From Saprospiraceae bacterium (lineage in GTDB: Bacteria > Bacteroidota > Bacteroidia > Chitinophagales > Saprospiraceae), in assembly GCA_022841345.1 (NCBI GenBank), contig JALHRR010000005.1:1-64000 (forward strand): DNA of 64,000 bases, given 5' to 3'. Shown here in pieces: positions 55,423 to 63,362 of the stretch. Each line of letters starts with the position of its first letter. The stretch's first letter is position 1. The position numbers were made by a program, and so were the translations under genes. The notes under the pieces are model-generated. The model was not told the DNA's origin, made no database searches, and saw only the letters and a list, made by a program, of their open reading frames with translations.

Positions 55423-56299
55423 ATGCTTTATTTTAAAATGTTTTTTAATTTAATAATCAGCGTAATAGATAAAGTAACTTACTTATCCGGAGTGACAAAA
55501 AGAGTCAGAAAAGTCAGGGAATCTCACTTTTGGGATTCCCTGTCTGATTAAACAACCTTAACAAATGCAGTATCTTTATTTCACAATGACCATTGTGAAA
55601 GTGCTTGCAAAAACAATCTTAATATTTTACCTATAATCATCCGGGGTTAGATGGGATGATTGACGCATTTATCGAAGCATTGAGGCTACGACATACTATC
55701 TGTATAATTCTTACTTTCTTTTTATTATTACGCTCCTACGCATCTGAACCCATGTTCAGTTTATATAAATGCTTGCATTATGGGATAATACACTCCGCAT
55801 CAGAATAAATGTCATCAATATTGCTACACCAACTGCAAAAGGTGATCTAAAACTAAGTAATTCTGACATAATATTAATCATCTTTTTTCAAAATAAATCG
55901 ATTTTTTAATAAAAAAATAAATTCAAGTGCCGGTATATAATAATTTTCTCTAATACTATACTTACAGGCCGTTCATGTCTGTCAGGCTGATAGCAGTAAA
56001 AATATTAGATGATTATACAATAAAAAAATTATATACATCATTGATTTACAATTGAATGTACATTGTAGTCATTTATAATCAATAAAAATTTTGCGGTACT
56101 GTCTATCAGCCAGTTCTTTCTCAAATTTGAATAAAAAATTTATTATAAATATTTTAAAAGCTAATATTGATACTTTAACCCAAATCCAGTAAAAACCTGT
56201 AGTTAACAATTATGAAAACATATCCGCTGACCTGCATCAGGTTAAAACATTGCAAGAATACCCCTTCCCGTGTTCCACATATGGAAAATAATAAAAAAT
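55423..56299. other. Long AT-rich gap
   Basis: Nearly 900 bases without a credible gene. A hairpin with perfect 9-base arms (CAGGGAATC 55515-55523, GATTCCCTG 55534-55542) lies near the left end. Near 56227-56265 the minus strand carries AACCTGATGCAGGT, as in the P4 arm of TPP riboswitches, but the conserved CTGAGA is missing. The rest is AT-rich with no repeat of the local families. Confidence 0.5.
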
Positions 56300-56315
56300 G
56301 AACGAACATTCGTTC
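56300..56315 (+). promoter_or_regulatory. Palindromic operator GAACGAACATTCGTTC upstream of paaA
   Basis: Perfect 7-base arms (GAACGAA/TTCGTTC) around CA lie seven bases upstream of the -33 TTG. TetR-family regulators of phenylacetate genes (PaaR) and of fatty acid genes bind short palindromes of this kind, so a TetR-type repressor is a good guess. No regulator gene is in the window. Confidence 0.55.
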
Positions 56316-56322
56316 GTATTTC

Positions 56323-56353
56323 TTGTTTTAACACACTGATCGTTATATCTTTG
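56323..56353 (+). promoter_or_regulatory. Promoter of paaA
   Basis: TTG (56323-56325), a 20-base spacer and TATCTTTG (56346-56353) match the Bacteroidota -33/-7 consensus. The ATG of paaA follows 17 bases after the -7 box. Confidence 0.65.
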
Positions 56354-56370
56354 CAAAGTAAAACTGTATC

Positions 56371-57318
56371 ATGAAAACCACACATTTAGAAGATAATTTC
56401 CAGCAAAAGATCGACGCTGAAGAACGTATCGAGCCAAAAGACTGGATGCCTGAGACCTATCGCAAGACTTTGATCAGGCAAATTTCCCAGCATGCACATT
56501 CTGAAATAGTGGGAATGCTTCCGGAGGGTAACTGGATTACCCGTGCCCCTACGCTTCGCAGAAAAGCTGCTTTGCTGGCAAAGGTGCAGGATGAAGCAGG
56601 TCATGGTCTTTATCTGTATAGTGCTGCCGAAACGCTTGGTGTCAGCAGGGACACGCTGCTCGATGAATTACACACAGGCAAAGCCAAGTACTCCAGTATA
56701 TTCAATTATCCTACGATTTCCTGGGCTGATATGGGTGCCATTGGTTGGCTGGTGGATGGTGCGGCGATCATGAATCAGGTGCCGCTTTGCAGAGCATCAT
56801 ATGGGCCGTATGCAAGAGCTATGGTCAGAATTTGCAAGGAAGAGAGTTTTCACCAGAGACAGGGATTTGAAATCATGCTCACACTTTCTAAAGGAACTCC
56901 TGTTCAAAAAGCAATGGCGCAGGATGCGCTCAACAGATGGTGGTGGCCTTCTCTGATGATGTTTGGACCCAATGATGCTGAATCACAACATACTGAACAA
57001 TCCGTTCGCTGGAAAATCAAGCGATTCACCAATGATGAATTGCGTCAGAAATTTGTTGATGCCACTGTTCCTCAGGCAGAGATCCTCGGAATCAGAATTC
57101 CTGATCCGGATCTGAAATGGAATGAAGAACGAGGCCATTATGATTTTGGTGCGATCAACTGGGATGAATTCTGGCAAGTGGTGAAAGGCAATGGTCCCTG
57201 CAATCAGGAAAGAATGGAAGCCAGAGTTAAAGCCCACGAAGAAGGTGAGTGGGTCAGAGAAGCGGCTATGGCTTATGCCAGCAAACAATCACAAAAATTA
57301 AAAGAGCAGGTTGCCTGA
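56371..57318 (+). CDS. paaA: 1,2-phenylacetyl-CoA epoxidase, catalytic subunit A
   Basis: Oxygenase subunit of the PaaABCE complex that epoxidises phenylacetyl-CoA, the second step of aerobic phenylacetate breakdown. It is a ferritin-like di-iron protein with ligand motifs DEAGH (in [12 protein letters not shown]) and EESFH (in [11 protein letters not shown]). The 315 residues are normal. It is the first gene of the cluster and has its own promoter and palindromic operator. paaB follows at 25 bases. Confidence 0.95.
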   Translation: MKTTHLEDNFQQKIDAEERIEPKDWMPETYRKTLIRQISQHAHSEIVGMLPEGNWITRAPTLRRKAALLAKVQDEAGHGLYLYSAAETLGVSRDTLLDELHTGKAKYSSIFNYPTISWADMGAIGWLVDGAAIMNQVPLCRASYGPYARAMVRICKEESFHQRQGFEIMLTLSKGTPVQKAMAQDALNRWWWPSLMMFGPNDAESQHTEQSVRWKIKRFTNDELRQKFVDATVPQAEILGIRIPDPDLKWNEERGHYDFGAINWDEFWQVVKGNGPCNQERMEARVKAHEEGEWVREAAMAYASKQSQKLKEQVA

Positions 57319-57343
57319 TAAGTCAACCATAAAATTAAGTTCA

Positions 57344-57631
57344 ATGAGTGCAGAAGAATGGCCATTATTTGAAGTATTTATCCGGTCCAAATCGGGTTTA
57401 CATCACAAGCATGCCGGTAGTCTGCATGCTGCTGATGCCACGATGGCACTGGAAAATGCTCGCGATGTTTACACCAGACGTCAGGAAGGAGTCAGTATAT
57501 GGGTCGTGGAATCCAGACATATTTCAGCATCTGATCCTGCGGACTCTGATGCGTTTTTCGAGCCGGCAAAGGACAAAATATACCGGCATCCTACTTTCTA
57601 TGACCTGCCCGATGAGTTGAAGCACATGTAG
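57344..57631 (+). CDS. paaB: 1,2-phenylacetyl-CoA epoxidase subunit B
   Basis: Small subunit of the phenylacetyl-CoA epoxidase complex (95 residues from the ATG at 57344). The start EEWPLFEVFIRSKSGLHHKH and the segment ALENARDVYTRR are characteristic. A TTG at 57311 would add eleven residues and overlap paaA; the ATG matches the family's start. It is followed by an unusually long 446-base gap before paaC. Confidence 0.92.
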   Translation: MSAEEWPLFEVFIRSKSGLHHKHAGSLHAADATMALENARDVYTRRQEGVSIWVVESRHISASDPADSDAFFEPAKDKIYRHPTFYDLPDELKHM

Positions 57632-58077
57632 TTTTTACAATAAAATTGGGGTTTAAAATGATTAAAGAATCTTTTAAACTGTCCCAATTATGCATGGAGG
57701 AATTAAACGTTTGTAAGAGTAGGTTCCCACCTTGTAGGATAAGCCGTAAAAAATGGTTTTGAGTGTAGCGACCAAGACCGGTACTGTGTGAGCATTCGAT
57801 AAGTCCAAGCAGATATAGAGATTGCCTGAGAGGAAAAAGCAGGGGCAAGAAAACCTACGGCGAGTTTAGCGGGCTTAGCGAAACGAAAGCGCATTTTTAG
57901 GCTTAAACTACATAGTGGGCGGCTTTTTTTTGTATCTTTTTTTTGGCTGTAGAAAAAAAGAAAAGCCCGACCGGCTTGAGGTCAATTAGAAGTTGTTAAT
58001 TTCAATTAATATAACAAAGAAGACAAATTCCAGTATTTTGAAATTGGATACAAAAATCACAACATAGCAAATTACAC
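57632..58077. other. Unusual gap inside the paa cluster
   Basis: No gene is assigned. An inverted repeat AATTGGG(G)TTTAAAA/TTTTAAAC..CCCAATT occupies 57643-57690. Several overlapping minus-strand open frames run from 57,894 to 57,591 (for example a 63-codon frame at 57703-57894). They could be remains of an insertion, but I do not recognise them. Two T tracts (57,926 and 57,940) and an AAGCCCGACC end like that of the 11.6 kb element (57,962) follow. Confidence 0.4.
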
Positions 58078-58848
58078 ATGAGTTTAGAATTTGAGTCATC
58101 TAATCCTTTAGTACAATACTGTCTTCATCTGGGGGACAATGTCCTCATTTTGGGACAGCGTCTTGGTGAATGGTGCGGACATGGACCTACCCTGGAGCAG
58201 GATATTGCTTTGACAAATTTTGCACTGGATTTTGTTGGACAGTCGCGGCTATATTACCAATATGCAGCTGAAGTGCTGGGACATCCTCATACGGAAGATA
58301 GCCTCGCATTTCTTAGAGATTTACCTGCTTATAATAATATACAACTGGTAGAGCAGCCCAACAGAGATTTTGCTCATACTATCATTCGTCAGTTCTTGTT
58401 TGATTCCTGGCATTATTACTTTTTGGAACAATTACAGCACTCAGATGATGAACGCTTATCCGCCATTGCTGCCAAATCCATCAAAGAAGTTGCCTATCAT
58501 TTGCGATTTAGCTCAGAATGGACCATTCGGCTGGGAGATGGCACAGAAGAGTCCCACAAAAAAATGCAGACAGCATTGAACAGATTGTGGGTATTCTCTC
58601 AGGAATCATTGCATCCGGCAGACTATGAAACAGATCTGATTGCACAAGGAATGGCTGTCGACCCAAGTCAAATTTCATCTAAAGTTGCTCAAAAAAGAAA
58701 AGAAGTTTTCGAAGAAGCCACACTGAACATGCCAGACCCGATTCCTTTTTTCGGCAATGGCAAGAAGGGATTGCATACAGAGCATTTAGGTTATATCCTG
58801 ACTGAGCTACAATTCATGCAAAGAGCTTATCCCGGTCTGCAGTGGTGA
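58078..58848 (+). CDS. paaC: 1,2-phenylacetyl-CoA epoxidase subunit C
   Basis: Structural partner of PaaA, also ferritin-like but without a working di-iron site in studied members. Typical segments are GDNVLILGQRLGEWCGHGP and KEVAYHLRFSSEW. The 256 residues are normal for the family. It starts with ATG after an AT-rich leader that could carry its own promoter, since 446 bases separate it from paaB. Confidence 0.93.
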   Translation: MSLEFESSNPLVQYCLHLGDNVLILGQRLGEWCGHGPTLEQDIALTNFALDFVGQSRLYYQYAAEVLGHPHTEDSLAFLRDLPAYNNIQLVEQPNRDFAHTIIRQFLFDSWHYYFLEQLQHSDDERLSAIAAKSIKEVAYHLRFSSEWTIRLGDGTEESHKKMQTALNRLWVFSQESLHPADYETDLIAQGMAVDPSQISSKVAQKRKEVFEEATLNMPDPIPFFGNGKKGLHTEHLGYILTELQFMQRAYPGLQW

Positions 58849-59279
58849 TATTATAATTCAGTCCCTTTCCAAAGCTTTGGGGATTGCTGTTCGATAAAAG
58901 ATAACAGCGTGGAGCCTTGAGATTTCAGGTTTCTCCCCAAAGCTTTGGGGATCAGCTGTTAGATTTCAGATTTATTACATGCCGAAGTGCATTTGAGTCT
59001 ATACAGAAATTTGTGCTTTAATGGGGTGAATTTGAGTTTTAAATTGCAGTGTAATCAGCATTTTGCAAAGAGTTATACAGGAAATCAAGAAGACTTATAG
59101 GCTTTAATTCCTTTTAAAACCCCGAACGGGGTTTACCAAATAGTAGCCCCGGATTACAATCCGGGGTAGATAAAATTAAGAGCAATTGTTTTGGCGGTAT
59201 TTTTGCATCTCATTTAAAAATCATGACAAAACAATAAGCCACGAAAAACATCCAATCGCGCGTATTTGACAAATCTTTC
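58849..59279. repeat. Palindromes and hairpins between paaC and paaD
   Basis: Two copies of the CCCCAAAGCTTTGGGG palindrome occur: one truncated at 58869-58882 and one full at 58935-58950. Two GC hairpins follow at 59117-59134 (AAACCCCG/CGGGGTTT) and 59147-59166 (CCCCGGATT/AATCCGGGG). I recall such ACCCCGAACGGGGT and CCCCGGATT...AATCCGGGG hairpins as frequent intergenic elements in Bacteroidota. No gene is seen. Confidence 0.6.
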
Positions 59280-59771
59280 ATGACAACACAACACACAATA
59301 CAGGACATCTACACCATACTGGACCAGGTATGTGACCCTGAGATTCCGGTTTTGACGATCCTGGATTTGGGAATCGTGAGGGACGTCAGAATGAACGAAA
59401 ACGAAACAGAGATCATCATCACACCTACTTACTCCGGTTGTCCTGCTATGAATGTTATCGAAGCTGAGATTCATTCCGCCCTGGAAGATGCAGGAATCTG
59501 GCCAGTCAAAGTCACCACAGTCCTTTCCCCTGCCTGGACCACAGAATGGATGACAGAAAATGGTCGCGCCAAACTCCTCCAATACGGCATCGCCCCTCCA
59601 GCCGAGAATGCCCGACTGGACGCCATGTTGGGAATGGATTCACCGAAAGCCTGCCCCAATTGTGGCTCATCACATACAGAAATCATCAGTCAGTTTGGAT
59701 CCACCGCCTGCAAAGCATTGTACAAATGTCTGGACTGCCAGGAGCCCTTCGATTATTTCAAATGCCACTAG
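59280..59771 (+). CDS. paaD: Phenylacetyl-CoA epoxidase maturation protein PaaD (PaaJ)
   Basis: A 163-residue protein needed for phenylacetyl-CoA epoxidase activity, thought to help Fe-S or di-iron assembly. The N-terminal 100 residues are a DUF59/MIP18-type domain (CDPEIPVLTILDLGIVRDV, with Cys in YSGCPAM). The C-terminus is a zinc-ribbon-like region (CPNCGSSH and CLDCQEPFDYFKCH). It is the last paa gene in the window; the reductase gene paaE is not found. Confidence 0.9.
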   Translation: MTTQHTIQDIYTILDQVCDPEIPVLTILDLGIVRDVRMNENETEIIITPTYSGCPAMNVIEAEIHSALEDAGIWPVKVTTVLSPAWTTEWMTENGRAKLLQYGIAPPAENARLDAMLGMDSPKACPNCGSSHTEIISQFGSTACKALYKCLDCQEPFDYFKCH

Positions 59772-59981
59772 TGTTGTGTTAAGCATATTTTGGCCAGCCC
59801 AAGTTTTGATCTTTTTGCTACATACTTCACAAAAAAATACTTACGTAGCCATTGCTATGCTCGCATTTTTTTTACTCGTCTGAACCAAAAATATCTGCAA
59901 CTTAACTGACATAATACACTTACCACAACACTGAACAAATGTTTTTTTTGAGCAATTAATATAAAAAGTAGAAGCTATCCT

Positions 59982-59989
59982 TATATTTG
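59982..59989 (+). promoter_or_regulatory. -7 box TATATTTG of the tRNA gene
   Basis: Exact TAnnTTTG match followed by CACTCGC, 39 bases before the tRNA. A -33 TTG at the usual distance is not visible. Confidence 0.5.
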
Positions 59990-60028
59990 CACTCGCTTTG
60001 AAGAAAGCAATGTAAATGATCCATATAT

Positions 60029-60102
60029 GGCGTGGTAGCTCAGCTGGTTAGAGCGCATGATTCATAATCATGAGGTCGGCGGTTCAAGCCCGCCTCACGC
60101 TA
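60029..60102 (+). tRNA. tRNA with CAT anticodon (elongator Met, or Ile2)
   Basis: A 74-base cloverleaf folds cleanly: acceptor GGCGTGG/TCACGCT (with G-T end pairs), D arm GCTC/GAGC, anticodon stem CATGA/TCATG with loop TTCATAA, variable loop AGGTC and T arm GGCGG-TTCAAGC-CCGCC. CCA is not encoded. The CAT anticodon fits either methionine elongator tRNA or an isoleucine tRNA whose C34 is changed to lysidine; the sequence does not decide. It has a promoter box upstream and a terminator downstream. Confidence 0.9.
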
Positions 60103-60117
60103 CAAGGTTTACGAATG

Positions 60118-60141
60118 AAGCCCCTTTTTAGGGGCTTTTTT
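60118..60141 (+). terminator. Rho-independent terminator after the tRNA gene
   Basis: Perfect 7-base arms (AAGCCCC 60118-60124, GGGGCTT 60131-60137) and a T tract of seven follow the tRNA by 15 bases. It closes the tRNA transcript before the accessory genes. Confidence 0.8.
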
Positions 60142-60257
60142 TGTTTGAGTTCAGTCCAAATAAAGCCCCTCCCTTTGTTTTATACCAAAATACGATACTT
60201 TAGGCTAATAATAAAAGAGCATCTTAAAAAGCTAAAAGGGATTAAAGCAAAATCCTG

Positions 60258-60265
60258 TATATTTG
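60258..60265 (+). promoter_or_regulatory. -7 box TATATTTG before the endonuclease module
   Basis: Exact TAnnTTTG match 30 bases before the ATG at 60296. It gives the endonuclease-protease pair its own start of transcription. Confidence 0.5.
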
Positions 60266-60295
60266 AATTTTCTACATTATTCAAATTTTTATTCA

Positions 60296-60499
60296 ATGGC
60301 TATTAAATTAGAAGATTGCGAAATCAAAGCCTATGCAGAATACACTATGCGGGGTGATGAATACTTCATAGCAGAATTATCACATATCCACCTAGGTACC
60401 TTTCGTCGAATAAGAGATAAAGATAAGGCTATACTGGATCATAAAGCTTCTTCCCAACTGAACAAGTGGTGTGATCTATGGGAAAAAATGGAGAATTAG
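60296..60499 (+). CDS. N-terminal part of the Mrr-type endonuclease, cut off by a frame change
   Basis: A 67-codon frame ending in KWCDLWEKMEN. Its last third (KAILDHKASSQLNKWCDLWEKM) looks like the helical lead-in of the endonuclease frame that starts in the +1 frame within the same stretch (key words DKDKAILDHK and LNKWCDLWEK). If the run of six A at 60483-60488 had five, the two frames would join as DLWEKWRIRKLNEHRES. I therefore read it as the true N-terminus of the next gene and not a separate small protein. A separate small protein cannot be excluded. Confidence 0.6.
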   Translation: MAIKLEDCEIKAYAEYTMRGDEYFIAELSHIHLGTFRRIRDKDKAILDHKASSQLNKWCDLWEKMEN

Positions 60500-60503
60500 A
60501 AAA

Positions 60504-62075
60504 TTGAACGAGCACCGAGAGTCAAATTTAATGCTCGCAGAAGAAAGAACCGAAATTGCTAAAGAGGATTTAGAATCTTTAACTAATTTACTGAAACACA
60601 CATTATCAGTAAATGATAAAATTGAATGGGAGACTTTAAAAAGAACAGATAGTTTTAATAAACCTATCCCATCCAATAGTTTCAAACAAAAATCTGCTTT
60701 AATTTCGAAGCCTGAAAAACCAATTCTTTTAACTCCACCCTCTAAACCAGAGGAGTCGGCATTTTTACCTTCTATTGGCTTAATAGATAGATTATTTTCA
60801 AGCCGCAAACAAAATAAAATACAATCATCACAGAAACAGTTTGATGAAGCCCAGCTGTTTTGGGAATCTGAGTGTAAGAGAATCGAAAACAAAAACCGAC
60901 AATCTTTATCTGAATATGAATTTAGTTTAGAGGAATACAAACAAAAAATTGCAAGGTTGAAGAACCTTCTTCAAGAAGAGGACAATTTCTGGACCGAAGA
61001 AAAAGTACTCTTTGATAAAGAGAAGCAAGAGTATAACAACAAAATCGATCAACTTAGAGAAGAATATTTTAAATTCAACCCTGACGCTGTAATTGAACAC
61101 TTTGAGCTTGTTTTGAATGGTTCTGATTATCCGGATTATTTCCCTAGAGATTTTAATATAGAATATACTCCGGATAGCAAAATGTTGTACATAGATTATT
61201 CACTTCCAAGTTTAGACAGTCTTCCAACGCTAACCGAAGTGAAATATATTGCTACAAAAAAAGAACTTAAGGAATCCCATTTATCTTCAACGGCGTTGAA
61301 CAATCTATATGATCATGTAATTTATTGCATCTGTTTGAGAACTATCCATGAACTATATGAAGCTGATGAAGCCAATTCTATTGAGTCTGTAGTTTTTAAT
61401 GGGTGGGTGAATGTTTTAAATAAATCAATCGGTAAAAAATCAAATACATGTATAGTTTCTATTCATGTTAAGAAATCTGAATTTTCAGAAATCGATTTAG
61501 AGCATGTGGATCCAAAGTTATGCTTCAAGAGTTTAAAAGGTGTTTCGGCAAGTAAAATCAGCTCAATTACAGCAATTCAACCTATTGTGCAGCTTAGTAA
61601 AAAAGATAAGCGTTTTATTCAAGGATCAGATGTTCTGGATTCACTCCAAGATGAAGCCAACTTAGCATCAATGCCTTGGGAAGATTTTGAACATTTGCTT
61701 CGTGAAATCTTCCAAAAGGAGTTTAGTTCAAATGGTGGAGAAGTGAAAGTTACACAAGCCAGCAGAGATGGAGGAGTGGATGCGATCGCTTTTGATCCGG
61801 ATCCCATCAGGGGAGGAAAAATTGTAATTCAAGCAAAACGATATACCAATACTGTTGGTGTGGCGGCTGTAAGAGATCTATATGGGACAGTTATGAATGA
61901 AGGGGCTACTAAGGGAATTCTTGTAACAACATCTGATTATGGTCCAGATGCATATGAATTTGTAAGGAACAAACCATTAACATTAATGAATGGCTCAAAT
62001 CTTTTGTATTTGCTTGAAAATCATGGAAGAAAATTTAAAATCGACTTGCAGGAAGCAAAAAAGCTGTACAAATAA
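60504..62075 (+). CDS. Mrr-type restriction endonuclease (main part)
   Basis: A nuclease likely to cut modified or foreign DNA. After a coiled-coil-rich region (to about 190) and a middle beta domain (about 190-360), the C-terminal Mrr catalytic domain is well conserved: WEDFEHLLREIF, then the variant PD-(D/E)xK site DGGVDAIAF...IVIQAKRY (Asp, then Gln-x-Lys), then GILVTTSDYGPDAYEF. I list the TTG at 60504, next to the upstream stop; a GTG at 60471 or an ATG at 60531 are alternatives. The real N-terminus is probably encoded at 60296-60488 in the other frame. A protease gene follows after 41 bases. Confidence 0.8.
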   Translation: MNEHRESNLMLAEERTEIAKEDLESLTNLLKHTLSVNDKIEWETLKRTDSFNKPIPSNSFKQKSALISKPEKPILLTPPSKPEESAFLPSIGLIDRLFSSRKQNKIQSSQKQFDEAQLFWESECKRIENKNRQSLSEYEFSLEEYKQKIARLKNLLQEEDNFWTEEKVLFDKEKQEYNNKIDQLREEYFKFNPDAVIEHFELVLNGSDYPDYFPRDFNIEYTPDSKMLYIDYSLPSLDSLPTLTEVKYIATKKELKESHLSSTALNNLYDHVIYCICLRTIHELYEADEANSIESVVFNGWVNVLNKSIGKKSNTCIVSIHVKKSEFSEIDLEHVDPKLCFKSLKGVSASKISSITAIQPIVQLSKKDKRFIQGSDVLDSLQDEANLASMPWEDFEHLLREIFQKEFSSNGGEVKVTQASRDGGVDAIAFDPDPIRGGKIVIQAKRYTNTVGVAAVRDLYGTVMNEGATKGILVTTSDYGPDAYEFVRNKPLTLMNGSNLLYLLENHGRKFKIDLQEAKKLYK

Positions 62076-62116
62076 ATTATCCAATTTTACTTTTCTATAA
62101 TTTCTCTTTTACAATT

Positions 62117-62902
62117 ATGAACGAGATTCCAGAATTTTCGCCACTTTCATTGAGTTCAGTAGTTTTGGAATTATATTTTTCAGAAACATCTGCATTACTA
62201 GGCACTGGAACGGCTTTCTTCTATCGAAGAAATGGATCTGTTTTTTTAATTACAAATTGGCATAATTTTTCTGGTTTAAACCCATTTACTAAAAAACCTA
62301 TTACTGCACATGGAGGAAAACCTGATAGGATTGTAATTCCATTATTAGAGCAAATAGAGAATGAAACCATATTTCATAAGAGATCCTATGAGCTTTATAA
62401 AGAAAAAAACCTATTAAAGCCAAATTGGTTGGTTCATCCAATATTAAAACAATCGGTTGATGTCGTTGCATTGGAAATACAAATTCCACATGAATATTCG
62501 TGTCTGGCAATTAATGATTCAGGTCTTGGATTTAAAGAATTTATACCAGCGGTAGCTGATGATGTTTTTGTTATTGGATATCCTTATAATATTCGACAAG
62601 AGGGAGTATTACCAATTTGGAAAAGAGCTAGCATAGCTTCTGAACCACAATATAATTATGATAACAAGCCTCTTATTCTAATTGATACTGCGACTAGATA
62701 AGGTATGTCTGGATCTCCTGTAGTAGTTAGGCGAAATTCTGTCTGGCAGACACCTAAACCATCTTTCGGGACACGGCAGTGTTTCATTGGAGTGTATTCT
62801 GGCAGAATGTTAGGAGATACTGAATTTGAAGCTCAATTAGGATTAATCTGGAAAAAGCATTTGATTGAAGAAATCATAGATGGTAAAATGTATGACACCT
62901 AG
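62117..62902 (+). pseudogene. Trypsin-like serine protease with an in-frame stop before the Ser loop
   Basis: A soluble trypsin-fold protease: His49 in FLITNWHNFSG, Asp115 in SVDVVALE, and Ser198 in GMSGSPV. The frame has a TAA stop (62699-62701) right between DTATR and GMSGSPV, and continues in the same frame to 62902 (total about 261 codons). The first part alone (194 residues) lacks the nucleophile and cannot be active. A single base change (TAA to AAA, CAA or GAA) would restore it. No signal peptide, so cytoplasmic. It lies 41 bases after the endonuclease. Confidence 0.75.
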
Positions 62903-63013
62903 TATGATAACTAAAGCACTAGTGGCTTAAAAATGTTAATGTTGCCTGGCAAAAAACTTCAGGTACTATCCTCAATTTTAATATAAACTCTGAACCAAAA
63001 TCTCATTCAATGA

Positions 63014-63043
63014 TTGTTATTTCAATCAAATAAACTATATTTG
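63014..63043 (+). promoter_or_regulatory. Promoter of hipBA
   Basis: TTG (63014-63016), a 19-base spacer and TATATTTG (63036-63043) match the Bacteroidota consensus exactly. The hipB ATG follows at 63071. Confidence 0.7.
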
Positions 63044-63051
63044 TATGAAAT
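63019..63051 (+). promoter_or_regulatory. Inverted-repeat operator over the hipBA promoter
   Basis: ATTTCAATCAAATA (63019-63032) pairs with TATTTGTATGAAAT (63038-63051): 14-base arms with two mismatches around AACTA. It covers the -7 box, as expected for autorepression by the HipB protein. Confidence 0.65.
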
Positions 63052-63070
63052 ATAAATCATTAGTATTCGC

Positions 63071-63361
63071 ATGAAGAAGAAACGGCAGGTAATTTTTCCT
63101 AAGTATAATCAAATGCTGGAACAAATGGGAGAGAATATTAAGCTTGCCCGTAAGCGTCGCAGACTCACTACTATTCAGGTTTCGGAACGTGCAGATATAG
63201 CCAGGTCTACACTTTATCTGATAGAAAAGGGAGATGCCGGTGTGACATTGGGTGCGTATTTCAATGTGCTCAGAGTGTTGGGATTACAATCGGACATTTT
63301 GAAACTGGGAGCTGATGATGAATTTGGACGGAAACTTCAGGATTTAGAATTATTGAAGTAA
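63071..63361 (+). CDS. hipB: HipB-like antitoxin and repressor
   Basis: A 96-residue XRE-type helix-turn-helix protein (about 18-72; LARKRRRLTTIQVSERADIA and STLYLIEKGDAG). Its position one base before hipA identifies it as the HipB antitoxin, which binds and blocks the HipA kinase and represses its own promoter. The ATG at 63071 fits the family; a strong promoter and palindromic operator lie upstream. Confidence 0.88.
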   Translation: MKKKRQVIFPKYNQMLEQMGENIKLARKRRRLTTIQVSERADIARSTLYLIEKGDAGVTLGAYFNVLRVLGLQSDILKLGADDEFGRKLQDLELLK

Positions 63362-63362
63362 A

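Noticed and set aside
57703-57894. 63-codon minus-strand frame between paaB and paaC as a gene
   Set aside because: Two other frames on the same strand are equally open, no start signal is visible and the product is not recognised. Kept only as part of an unexplained stretch.
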